Of a stretch of DNA of 64,000 bases, positions 16,908 through 24,706 are shown piece by piece; the first letter of the stretch is position 1, and the number at the start of each line of letters is the position of its first letter. Below the pieces are notes generated by a model, which did no database searches, was not told the origin of the DNA, and saw nothing but the letters and a program-made list of their open reading frames with translations. Made by a program: the position numbers and the translations under genes. Origin of the DNA: Reyranella soli (lineage in GTDB: Bacteria; Pseudomonadota; Alphaproteobacteria; Reyranellales; Reyranellaceae); the NCBI RefSeq assembly GCF_007992495.1, contig NZ_BKAJ01000065.1, positions 1-64,000 of the forward strand, read 5' to 3'.

Positions 16908-18096
16908 GAGACGACCGCTCGACCTTGCGGATGTGCTGCAACAGATGGTGGCCGATCCGTTGCCAGTCGAAGCGATCAGCGCAGGCGTCATAGGCCGCGG
17001 TCTGCCACGCATTCAGCCGCGGGAAGTCGTCTATGAGCTCGACCACTCCCTCGGCCAGGGCGGCGTGGCTGTCGTACAGCCCGATGCTCGCGCCCTCCTG
17101 TAGCGGCATGCCCGGCAAGGCAATGCGCATGGAGAGAATCGGCAGGCGGTTGAACACATAGTCCAGCCCCTTGAGCTTGAAGCCGCCCAAGAGGTCGGGC
17201 ACCAGCGCAAGCCGCGCCTGGCGCATGTAGGACCGGACGTCGTCGACCCGGCCGACGAAATCGACGCTGGGAAAACGCCGCCGCAGGCTCTCGAGATAGG
17301 CAGGTTCCGCCTCACCCACGACCTGCAGACCGATGCCCTCGCGGGCCAGCATGGCCGTGGCGGCAGCGAGGAACGCTTCCACCGCCGCCCGCTTGGGCGG
17401 CCAATCGAGGCTGCTGACCAGGATGGCCCGACGCGGCACGCCGTCGTCGATCGTGCGGGCCTCGGCCCGGGGCCCGCTGAAGCCGGGAGGCAGGAAGACG
17501 ATGGAGCGCCCCTTGGCATCGGCGGCGAACCGGCGGCAGTCGTCGGGCGTGTTCGACGTCACCAGGTCGGCCGCGGCGACCAGCCGGCGCTCCAGCCGCC
17601 TGACCTTGAGATAGTCGACCGCCTTCACCAGGCGGCGCCGCCCGCGGGCCTCCTTGGCGATGCGCCGCCCGACCGTCCGCTCATGATTGTGGGCGATGTA
17701 GACAACGCGCGGCGGCCGCAGGCTCTGCCGGCAATGACGCATCACGGTGCGCAGCGCCCAACCGCTGCAGATGCTGTCGAAGACGATCGTGTCCCACGGC
17801 CGCTCCGCCAGCGCCTGGTCGAGCAGCCGCCGCATGTTCGGGGCATTGCCGCGATGGGCGACGATGGGCATGGGCGACAGCAGCCGCCGCCATGCCGGCT
17901 GGACTTGCTCGTCGGTCAGCCGCCAGTCGATGCTCAGGAGCTTGGCTACCGACCGCGGGTTCTCGCGCCGTGCCAGGCCAATCACGCGCAAGGTGGCGCC
18001 GGCATCACGCGCTGCCTCGATCAAACCTTTGGAATAGATGAGCTGGCCGTTGGTGGCCGGGTCCGGATCGGCAAGCGTCAACCACAGGCACTGCAT
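16837..18096 (-). CDS. glycosyltransferase (GT4-like)
   Basis: A 419-aa GT-B fold glycosyltransferase. An N-terminal Rossmann domain starts CLWLTLADPDPATNGQLIYSKG, with the His of VVYIAHNHERT, followed by SNTPDDCRRFAAD. The C-terminal domain has the donor-site region VDFVGRVDDVRSYMRQARLALVPDLLGGFKLKGLDYVFNRLPIL. In place of the usual E-x7-E there is a GGFKLKGLDY segment, common in GT4 proteins of this type. Its 3' end runs 71 bp into the FkbM gene on the other strand. The last 25 residues look unstructured, so the true protein may depend little on that overlap. Confidence 0.82.
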   Translation of the reverse strand: MQCLWLTLADPDPATNGQLIYSKGLIEAARDAGATLRVIGLARRENPRSVAKLLSIDWRLTDEQVQPAWRRLLSPMPIVAHRGNAPNMRRLLDQALAERPWDTIVFDSICSGWALRTVMRHCRQSLRPPRVVYIAHNHERTVGRRIAKEARGRRRLVKAVDYLKVRRLERRLVAAADLVTSNTPDDCRRFAADAKGRSIVFLPPGFSGPRAEARTIDDGVPRRAILVSSLDWPPKRAAVEAFLAAATAMLAREGIGLQVVGEAEPAYLESLRRRFPSVDFVGRVDDVRSYMRQARLALVPDLLGGFKLKGLDYVFNRLPILSMRIALPGMPLQEGASIGLYDSHAALAEGVVELIDDFPRLNAWQTAAYDACADRFDWQRIGHHLLQHIRKVERSSPTARKDVSTFAAESRSAHLAAGR

Positions 18097-18342
18097 GGCG
18101 TCTCCTCGGCCAAAACGATGTCCAGCGGCCTTCGGCGACGCCAGTGATCAAGCTGTGTCGACGCAACCGACGTTCGCATCTGCAGCGATCTTTCGACCTT
18201 CGATTTAACGACTGTTGCCGATGCAACACACTGTCCCGCAGCCACAATCTGGACACTGGCAAGCCCACAGCCCGCATTCCAAGAATACGAGAACAGCCCG
18301 GCAGCCGGGCGCGCGAGAGGGTGTCTCGCGAAGGGAGGCTAA

Positions 18343-19776
18343 ATGTCTCTGGCAGCGCCGGAGGAGACGTCACTTGAAGCCGCGTTCGTCTGCAACAAGT
18401 CAGAAAGTGTCCTGTCTGTCATCGAGAAGTGTCTCGACAACGGGCTGGGCTCGTGCCTGGTCGTCGGTGACGACCATCGCCTCATCGGCCGCATCTCTCT
18501 CGACGACATCCGGCGGGCATTGGCCGACGGTACGGCGATCGTCGATCCCACGCTGGGCTGGCACCCGGCGGGCAACATGATCAGCGCCAATCCTCTGCGC
18601 AACGACGTCGATCACCAGGAAATCCTGCGGCCGGTGGTCGATGCGAGCGGCCACCTGACCGGCGTCCTGATCGATCGCTCGACGCGGCCTGTCCAGGTGG
18701 CGATGCCGCACATGACCAGCGACGACTTCCGCTCGATGCTCGACGCGTTCATCTCCGGATGGATTTCCAGCAAGGGACCCTACGTCAACAAGTTCGAGGA
18801 GGACTTCAGTCGCTTCGTCGGCGTCCGCCACGGCGTCGCCGTCTCGAACGGCACCGTGGCGCTGCATCTCGCGCTGGTCGCACTCGGCATCGGCCCCGGC
18901 GACGAGGTGATCGTGCCCGATCTCACCTTCGCCGCCACCATCAATGCAGTGCTGTATTGCGGCGCCACACCGGTGATCGTCGATGTCGATCGCCGGACCT
19001 GGTGCATGAGCCGCGAGACCGTGAAGCGCGCCTGCACGGCGCGGACCAAGGCGATCATCCCGGTCCATCTCTACGGCCGGCCGGCCGAGATCGGACCGAT
19101 CACGGAGTTTGCCAGGGGCCGCGGTATTGCGGTGGTCGAAGACTGCGCCGAGGCGCATGGCGCCCGCTATCGCGGCAAGGCGGTCGGCCAGTTCGGCGAC
19201 GTCTCCTGCTTCTCGTTCTACGCCAACAAGATCGTGACCACAGGCGAAGGCGGCATGTGCGTCACCGATTCGGCCGAGCTCGCGACCTCGCTGCGCGTGT
19301 TGCGCGACCATGGCATGTCGCCGGACCGCTCCTACTGGCACGAGCGGGTCGGCTTCAACTACCGCATCACCAACCTGCAAGCGGCGATCGGCCAGTCGCA
19401 GATCTGGCGCGTCAACGAAGTGCTGCAGCGCAATGCCCGCATCGCCGCGCTCTACCGCGAGGCGCTGAAGGGCATTCCCGACGTACGGTTTCCGCCCGAA
19501 CTGCCCGACGAGTACCGGCCTGTCGTGTGGATGACCTGCGTGCAGGTGCCGGCGGAGAAGCGCCTGCCGCTGATGCGCGCGGCACACGAGGCCAAGATCG
19601 AGACGCGGCCCTTCTTCCATCCGCTCTCGGCCTTGCCGCCCTACGGCAAGTACGCCCGTGCGTGCCCCAACAGCATCGAGCTCTCCGCCACCGGCGTGAA
19701 CCTGCCGACCTCGCACTCGGTCGACGAACAGGTGGTCGAGCGCGTCGCCCGCGTATTCCACGACGTGTTCGCGTAA
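18343..19776 (+). CDS. CBS-domain / DegT-DnrJ-EryC1 aminotransferase fusion
   Basis: A 477-aa fusion. Residues 10-118 resemble a CBS pair, with SVLSVIEKCLDNGLGSCLVV and DHRLIGRISLDDIRRALADG, then ILRPVVDASGHLTGVLI. Residues 125-477 form a PLP sugar aminotransferase of the perosamine-synthase type. It has GVAVSNGTVALHLAL, Asp267 in VVEDCAEAHG and the PLP Lys296 in FSFYANKIVTTGEGG. The reaction would be amination of a nucleotide-linked keto-sugar using glutamate. The CBS part might sense a nucleotide. AGGGAGG precedes the ATG by 5 nt. It begins an operon with the flavoprotein and acyltransferase. Confidence 0.87.
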   Translation: MSLAAPEETSLEAAFVCNKSESVLSVIEKCLDNGLGSCLVVGDDHRLIGRISLDDIRRALADGTAIVDPTLGWHPAGNMISANPLRNDVDHQEILRPVVDASGHLTGVLIDRSTRPVQVAMPHMTSDDFRSMLDAFISGWISSKGPYVNKFEEDFSRFVGVRHGVAVSNGTVALHLALVALGIGPGDEVIVPDLTFAATINAVLYCGATPVIVDVDRRTWCMSRETVKRACTARTKAIIPVHLYGRPAEIGPITEFARGRGIAVVEDCAEAHGARYRGKAVGQFGDVSCFSFYANKIVTTGEGGMCVTDSAELATSLRVLRDHGMSPDRSYWHERVGFNYRITNLQAAIGQSQIWRVNEVLQRNARIAALYREALKGIPDVRFPPELPDEYRPVVWMTCVQVPAEKRLPLMRAAHEAKIETRPFFHPLSALPPYGKYARACPNSIELSATGVNLPTSHSVDEQVVERVARVFHDVFA

Positions 19777-19793
19777 CGGAGGCCGTGTCCGCC

Positions 19794-21110
19794 ATGTTGT
19801 CATCGGTCATCATCGGCGGCGGCCCCGGCGGCCTCGGGCCGATCATCTGGGCGGCGCAGCACGGATTGCTGCCAGAGTGGCTCGATCGCGGCATCGCCGT
19901 GATCGAGCGCCAGGCGCAGCTCGGCGGCACGCTGGGGCGGTTCGGCATCCATTCGGATTCGCTGGGCGGCTCCTATCTCGAATGCCTGGAAGCAGCAGGG
20001 CTGCCGGCTGAGTTGAGGCCGTTGCGCGACGAGCCGGTGGCGCACGAGATGGCGCACTATCGCGACAGCTTTCCGCCGCTCGTCCTGGTCGACCGCTACA
20101 TGCGGCGCATCGGCATTGCGCTCGCCGCCATGCTCGCCGAACGGTCGGCCCTGCATCTCTGCACCGAAGCCAGCGCGATCCATTTGCGGCCCGACGGTTC
20201 GGTCGAGGTCGAGATCACCGGACCTGACGGCCGAGAGAGCGTGCTCGCCGCCCGCTCCGCCGTGGTCGCCCTGGGTGGCCGCCAGCGCTGGATGCAGGGC
20301 GAGCTGCGGCCGGGCCTGGCCTTGGCGAGCTGCGCGATGCGCCATGTCATGCCGTCGGATCGCGCCCTGTCGGCGGCGGGGCTCGAGGAAGCCGACCGGA
20401 TCCTCGCCGAAGCTGGCCAACGGCCCATCCTGATCCTGGGCGGCTCGCACAGCGCCTATTCGGTGGCGGGCGCCTTCCTGGGATTGCCGGGCGCAGAGCG
20501 CCTGACCAAAGGCCAGATCGTCATCCTGCAGCGGCGCGAGCCGCGCATCTTCTATCCTGACCGCCAGGCCGCGCTCGACGATCTCTACGAGGTCGCGCCG
20601 GGCGACATCTGCCCGCGCACCCAGCGGGTCAACCGCATGGGCGGGCTGCGCGGCTTCGGCCGCGAGATGTGGCGCCAGATCGCGCGGCGTCCCGGCACGC
20701 CGGCCGAGCCGCGGGTGGTCACCTTGAACATGCAGCGCCTCAGTGACGGGGAGCTTCGCGCCATGATCGCCGAAGCGGCGCTGGTCGTGCCGAGCTTCGG
20801 CTATCGCTCGGCGATGCTGCCGGTGTTCGACACCGACGGCCGGCGACTCACGCTCAACGCCGAGCTGGGTGGCAATGCCGTCGGCGAGCAGAGCCGCCTG
20901 CTGCTGAGCGACGGCAGCAGCCTGCCCAACCTGTTCGGCATCGGATTGGGCACCGGCTACAAGCTACCAACCAGCATGGGCGGCGAACCCAACTTCGACG
21001 GCCAGGCCAACAGCCTGTGGCTCTATCACAACGACATCGGTGCCATCATCTATCGCGCCATCCACGAGCTGGAGCGCAAGACCGCAAGCGCAGCCGCTGT
21101 CGCCGCCTAG
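19794..21110 (+). CDS. FAD-dependent oxidoreductase, N-hydroxylase-like
   Basis: A 438-aa flavoprotein. The N-terminal SSVIIGGGPGGLGPIIWAAQ is the FAD Rossmann motif. A middle segment ILILGGSHSAYSVAGAFLGL looks like the second nucleotide motif of lysine/ornithine N-monooxygenase-like enzymes, followed by VVPSFGYRSAMLPVFD and a C-terminal NLFGIGLGTGY. The frame is open for 1 kb upstream, but the ATG at 19794 has GGAGG 11 nt before it and begins the FAD fold directly. It follows a sugar aminotransferase by 17 nt, so oxidation of an amino-sugar is a reasonable guess, but this is inference. Confidence 0.78.
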   Translation: MLSSVIIGGGPGGLGPIIWAAQHGLLPEWLDRGIAVIERQAQLGGTLGRFGIHSDSLGGSYLECLEAAGLPAELRPLRDEPVAHEMAHYRDSFPPLVLVDRYMRRIGIALAAMLAERSALHLCTEASAIHLRPDGSVEVEITGPDGRESVLAARSAVVALGGRQRWMQGELRPGLALASCAMRHVMPSDRALSAAGLEEADRILAEAGQRPILILGGSHSAYSVAGAFLGLPGAERLTKGQIVILQRREPRIFYPDRQAALDDLYEVAPGDICPRTQRVNRMGGLRGFGREMWRQIARRPGTPAEPRVVTLNMQRLSDGELRAMIAEAALVVPSFGYRSAMLPVFDTDGRRLTLNAELGGNAVGEQSRLLLSDGSSLPNLFGIGLGTGYKLPTSMGGEPNFDGQANSLWLYHNDIGAIIYRAIHELERKTASAAAVAA

Positions 21111-21235
21111 CGCTTGTCCGCTTTTTGCAGGCTGCATCACGGAGTCGTGAGCTTGTCACGGCCTAGTCACCGCGCGTGCGACGCGACCGCGGTATGGCTG
21201 CCGCGATGCTCGGGACAACGAAGCGGGGACGATAG

Positions 21236-22276
21236 GTGCGAGCAGGAGCGGAACGTATCGCCGGCCTCGATGTGCTGCGCGGTTTTGCAGCCGGTGCGGT
21301 GATGTTGCATCACCACGGCCAGTACTACGACGTGCTCTATCCGGGACGGATCCCGCTCGCCGTCGACCTCGGGCCCGGCCACTTCGGCGTGGAACTGTTC
21401 TTCATCATCAGCGGCTTCGTGATCCTGATGACGATCGAGCGCAAGAAGACGGTGCGCGAGTTCGCGGTCTCGCGCACGGCGCGGCTGATGCCGGCCTTCC
21501 TGGCCGCGCTGATCCTGGCCACCACGATTCGCGCCGTCTCGCCCGTGCCCCTGCTCGACACGCCGACCGTGCCGCAGTTCCTCGCCAACCTCACCATGGC
21601 GCCGAGCCTGTTCGGCCAGAACGCCATGGACATGCCCTACTGGACGCTGACCTACGAGCTGGTGTTCTACGTCGGCATGGGGCTGATCCTGGCGATCGGC
21701 ATGCTGCGCTGGGCCGAATGGTTCGGCCTGCTGGCCGTCGCCGTGAGCTGTCTCTTCATCGCCACGCTCGACGTGCGGCTGCACTATCGCAGCTCGATCC
21801 TGTTGCTTGTCTACTACAGCAACTTCTTCCTGATCGGCATCTGCCTCTATCGCATCCACGCCCAGATGGCGCGGCCGGTCACCTGGTTGGCGCTGGTGGC
21901 CGCCATCGCGGTGACGGCGCTGGGCGGCGGCGAGAAGTCGTTCGACACGCCAGGCCGCCTCTACCTGCCCCTTACGCTCGCCTTCACGGCGCTCGTGTGG
22001 TTCGCCATCAGCCGTCACGGCAAATGGCTGGCTTGGCGGCCGCTCGTCTTCCTGGGACAGATCTCCTACCCGCTCTATCTCGTTCACGTCGTGCTGGGCT
22101 TCGCGGTCATCCGCTGGGGCGTGGCGCGTGGCTGGAGCACGCTCGAGGGCGTGGTCGCGGCCAGCCTCGTCTCGCTCATCATGGCGACGCTGCTGCACTA
22201 TCTCGTCGAGGTGCCGGGCGGACGCTGGGTGCGGACGGCGTTGGATCGGCGACAGCCGCCCGCGGTGGCGGCCTAG
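21236..22276 (+). CDS. acyltransferase family 3 membrane protein (OafA/YrhL-like)
   Basis: A 346-aa integral membrane O-acyltransferase. The opening RIAGLDVLRGFAAGAVMLHHH has the conserved Arg and His of the family. The next marks are FGVELFFIISGFVI and the RTARLMPAFLAAL helix, and about ten hydrophobic segments follow. It would transfer an acetyl or acyl group to a glycan in the inner membrane. GTG at 21236 is the start, with GGGGA before it. It lies 125 bp behind the flavoprotein and closes the glycan cassette. It is convergent with the thioesterase at 22278. Confidence 0.88.
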   Translation: MRAGAERIAGLDVLRGFAAGAVMLHHHGQYYDVLYPGRIPLAVDLGPGHFGVELFFIISGFVILMTIERKKTVREFAVSRTARLMPAFLAALILATTIRAVSPVPLLDTPTVPQFLANLTMAPSLFGQNAMDMPYWTLTYELVFYVGMGLILAIGMLRWAEWFGLLAVAVSCLFIATLDVRLHYRSSILLLVYYSNFFLIGICLYRIHAQMARPVTWLALVAAIAVTALGGGEKSFDTPGRLYLPLTLAFTALVWFAISRHGKWLAWRPLVFLGQISYPLYLVHVVLGFAVIRWGVARGWSTLEGVVAASLVSLIMATLLHYLVEVPGGRWVRTALDRRQPPAVAA

Positions 22277-22277
22277 A

Positions 22278-22694
22278 CTAACCGCCGAGCCGCTTTCTCA
22301 CATCCTCGGGAATCGGCACCGCGTTCAGCGAGCGTGCGTCACCTGTCTTCTTCGCCCAGATGCGCGTTTCGGTGCCTTGGGCCGCGATCTCGCCCGTCAC
22401 GTCACGGAAGACGTGGGTGATGGTGAAGGAGCTGCGCCCGAACCGCGAGACGTGGCTCTCGACCAGAAGCTTCTCGCCGGGCTGAGAGGCACGCTTGAAG
22501 GAGCATTCGGCGGCGACCAGCGGCGTGCCCTCCGTCCACGGCCCGCCGCGCGTGTTGTGCGTCGCGCCGGCCATCGCCAACAGTCGATGGCTCGCCTGGT
22601 CGCACCAGCGGAAGTAGGACGGGTAGTAGACGATGCCGGCGGGGTCGCAGTCGCCCCACTCGACGGTCACTTCGTGACGGGAGACCAGCGCCAT
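22278..22694 (-). CDS. acyl-CoA thioesterase, 4-hydroxybenzoyl-CoA / YbgC type
   Basis: A 138-aa hot-dog thioesterase. The active-site segment WGDCDPAGIVYYPSYFRWCD contains the catalytic Asp of the 4-hydroxybenzoyl-CoA thioesterase family, and SFKRASQPGEKLLVES is the matching central strand. It hydrolyses an acyl- or aroyl-CoA to the free acid. It is the last gene of a five-gene minus-strand operon starting at 27570 and follows another thioesterase by 3 nt. The aryl-CoA-forming IorAB upstream makes an aryl-CoA substrate likely. Confidence 0.88.
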   Translation of the reverse strand: MALVSRHEVTVEWGDCDPAGIVYYPSYFRWCDQASHRLLAMAGATHNTRGGPWTEGTPLVAAECSFKRASQPGEKLLVESHVSRFGRSSFTITHVFRDVTGEIAAQGTETRIWAKKTGDARSLNAVPIPEDVRKRLGG

Positions 22695-22697
22695 GGC

Positions 22698-23126
22698 CTA
22701 AACCTCGACCGGCTTGCCGGTGATGTATGTCGTGCCGGTCATGGCGGCGACCAGCTTGCCGTCGCCGCGCGCGACGTCGATCCGATAGTTCGACAGCCTG
22801 CTGGTGCGCGCGATCTCCACCGCTGTCGCCGTCAGGACATCGCCCGCGCGGGCCGGCAGGCTGTAGAGGATGTGCGAATCGATGCTGGGGGACAGGATGC
22901 CTTGCGAGTTGCTGGCATAGCCCATCGCAGCGTCCGCCAGGGTGAAGACCAGGCCGCCGTGGGCGACGCCGATGAAGTTGATGTGGCGCTCCTCGAGCCT
23001 GACCCGGCTGACCGCGCGGCCGAGCGACGCCTCGACGATCTCGATGCCCAGCGAGCGCGCAAAGTTGTCACGCGCGGCGAGCGCAAAGACATCGATCGCC
23101 GCCGGCTGCTGTTTGCCATCCTTCAT
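22698..23126 (-). CDS. PaaI-type hot-dog thioesterase
   Basis: A 142-aa hot-dog protein with the PaaI motif NFIGVAHGGLVFTLADAAMGYA, in which HGG and the Asp of LADAAM form the active site, followed by SIDSHILYSLPARAGDVLTA. PaaI hydrolyses ring-hydroxylated phenylacetyl-CoA. The ATG at 23126 is used because the longer frame overlaps iorB. A GGAG inside the end of iorB precedes the start, and the gap is 7 nt. A role in clearing arylacetyl-CoA made by IorAB is inferred from position. Confidence 0.86.
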   Translation of the reverse strand: MKDGKQQPAAIDVFALAARDNFARSLGIEIVEASLGRAVSRVRLEERHINFIGVAHGGLVFTLADAAMGYASNSQGILSPSIDSHILYSLPARAGDVLTATAVEIARTSRLSNYRIDVARGDGKLVAAMTGTTYITGKPVEV

Positions 23127-23133
23127 CGCTGGT

Positions 23134-24636
23134 CTACTCCGCGGCATGCCGCAATGACGGGACCGCGGCAGCAATCGAGGCCAGCGTCTTGGACAGGGTC
23201 TCCCCCTCCGGATCGACCAGGGCGGCCACGCGCGCGCCGGCAACGGCATCCACTGCCGCGCGGGGCGTCATGCGGCGCGCCAGGGCGGGCTCGATCACCG
23301 CGGCCGTGATACGGCGGTAGTTGGCCAGGCCGCGCTTATAAGTGTCGCCGTAGCCTTTGATCAGGCGGGCGCACTCGGCGATCTCGCGCGCCAAGCCGAC
23401 ATTGGTGCGGCCTGCCGTGCGGATCTGCTCCAGCCAACGATCGATCTCAGCCTGCTCCTCGGCGAAGCGGTAGGTGTTCGGCCGGTATGACTGCAGGCCC
23501 GCGACCAGCCGCAGGCGCAGGAAGCCGAAGACCGTGGTCGAGCGCAGATGCATGGAGAAGTAGGTCTTGCCCGTCCGGCCGCTACGCTCGCCCCAGGCCA
23601 GCAGCCGTTTGGCCCAGGTCGGCGGCAGGATCGCGGCGATCTCTTCGATGCCGGGCTTGAAATGCTCGGTGATCTCGATCGGCTCGCCGTCCTTGGCGCG
23701 GACCTCGGCGCGCACGCGCGCCAGGCGCTCGGACGAGGTCTTGGCCTGGGCGACGCGGATGACGTCCTCGAACGACATGCGCACCGCCAGATGCCGCGCC
23801 GTCTCGCGCAAAAGTTCGGTCGAGCCCAGCGCGTGCACCGTATCCAGCCGGTTCAGGTACCACTCGGCGTACCAGCGATGCTGATAGGCCGTGAGGCGAC
23901 GCATGCCCTCCTCGATCACGTCCAAAGCCGGCGCCGGATAGGAGCGCCGGGCGCGCGCCAAAAGATCTTCCAGGCCCTGCGCGGCGGCCTGCCGCTTGCG
24001 ATGCTCGCGCACGACCTGAGCGAGCTCGCCGCGGGCATGGCCGCGGCCAAATGCGAAGGCCGCGAGGTTGGTGTCGACGGCCTTGCCGCCATGGCGGATC
24101 GCAGCCTCGAAAGCGGCGTCGGGAATCGGCAACCGGCCCGACCCCGCCAGCGCACCCAGCAGCACGGCGTTGATCACGCCGCCGGACTCTTCGGCGGCCT
24201 GATCCATGTCGAACAGGACCTGTTGTTTGCTGCGCTCCTTCACCGCGCGCAGCAGGCGGCCGACATCGAAGCTGCCGTCGCCCATCGCCATGCGCTCGCC
24301 GATCGCCAGCACGCGGTGGGTCGAGGCGATCAGCGTGGTGCGGTCGGGCGTGATGAAGCCATTGAAGATCATGCGGCCGGCTTCGAGGAGCTCGGTCGCC
24401 AGCGCGACGTCGACCTCGCCGATCGCCGGGTTGAGCGCCAGCACCGAGGGGCCAGCGGCCGGCGCGGGCATGACTTCGAGATAGTAGGTCGTGGCCCCGG
24501 TGCGCTGCGCCACGCCGGGGATTTGCGTCGCCTGCACGGCCAGCCCCTGGCTCTGTGCGGCCGCAACGATCCAGTCGCACAGCACGCCGCCACCATCGCC
24601 GCCCAAGGCACCGACCAGGATGGTGATGGGCATCAT
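23134..24636 (-). CDS. iorB: indolepyruvate ferredoxin oxidoreductase beta subunit
   Basis: A 500-aa long-form IorB. The N-terminal domain begins ITILVGALGGDGGGVLCDWI and has the QIPGVAQRTGATTYYLE segment of the 2-oxoacid oxidoreductase gamma/beta fold. The C-terminal 300 residues are the extra domain found in proteobacterial IorB proteins, including YEKYRR-like basic helices such as LIKGYGDTYKRGLANYRR. With IorA it would oxidatively decarboxylate aryl-pyruvates to arylacetyl-CoA. Two adjacent ATGs (24636, 24633) are possible starts. No close Shine-Dalgarno is present because a family A repeat abuts the start codon. Confidence 0.9.
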   Translation of the reverse strand: MMPITILVGALGGDGGGVLCDWIVAAAQSQGLAVQATQIPGVAQRTGATTYYLEVMPAPAAGPSVLALNPAIGEVDVALATELLEAGRMIFNGFITPDRTTLIASTHRVLAIGERMAMGDGSFDVGRLLRAVKERSKQQVLFDMDQAAEESGGVINAVLLGALAGSGRLPIPDAAFEAAIRHGGKAVDTNLAAFAFGRGHARGELAQVVREHRKRQAAAQGLEDLLARARRSYPAPALDVIEEGMRRLTAYQHRWYAEWYLNRLDTVHALGSTELLRETARHLAVRMSFEDVIRVAQAKTSSERLARVRAEVRAKDGEPIEITEHFKPGIEEIAAILPPTWAKRLLAWGERSGRTGKTYFSMHLRSTTVFGFLRLRLVAGLQSYRPNTYRFAEEQAEIDRWLEQIRTAGRTNVGLAREIAECARLIKGYGDTYKRGLANYRRITAAVIEPALARRMTPRAAVDAVAGARVAALVDPEGETLSKTLASIAAAVPSLRHAAE

Positions 24637-24699
24637 GGGGGCGCGGACCTCCCGGTCCGCTCATACCAAGACATGAGCGGGCCGGAGGCCCGCGCTCCC
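24637..24699. repeat. inverted repeat, family A copy 3, between iorA and iorB
   Basis: GGGGGCGCGGACCTCCCGGT... pairs imperfectly with ...GGGCCGGAGGCCCGCGCTCCC, with ATG-containing sequence in the loop. The element starts at the base next to the iorB start codon and ends 8 bp from the iorA stop. In the iorAB transcript it would fold directly in front of iorB and occupy its ribosome-binding region. Confidence 0.8.
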
Positions 24700-24706
24700 A
24701 GTATTA

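Noticed and set aside
18759..19793. N-terminal extension of the flavoprotein
   Set aside because: This part overlaps the aminotransferase in another frame. The FAD motif begins directly after the ATG at 19794, which has its own GGAGG.
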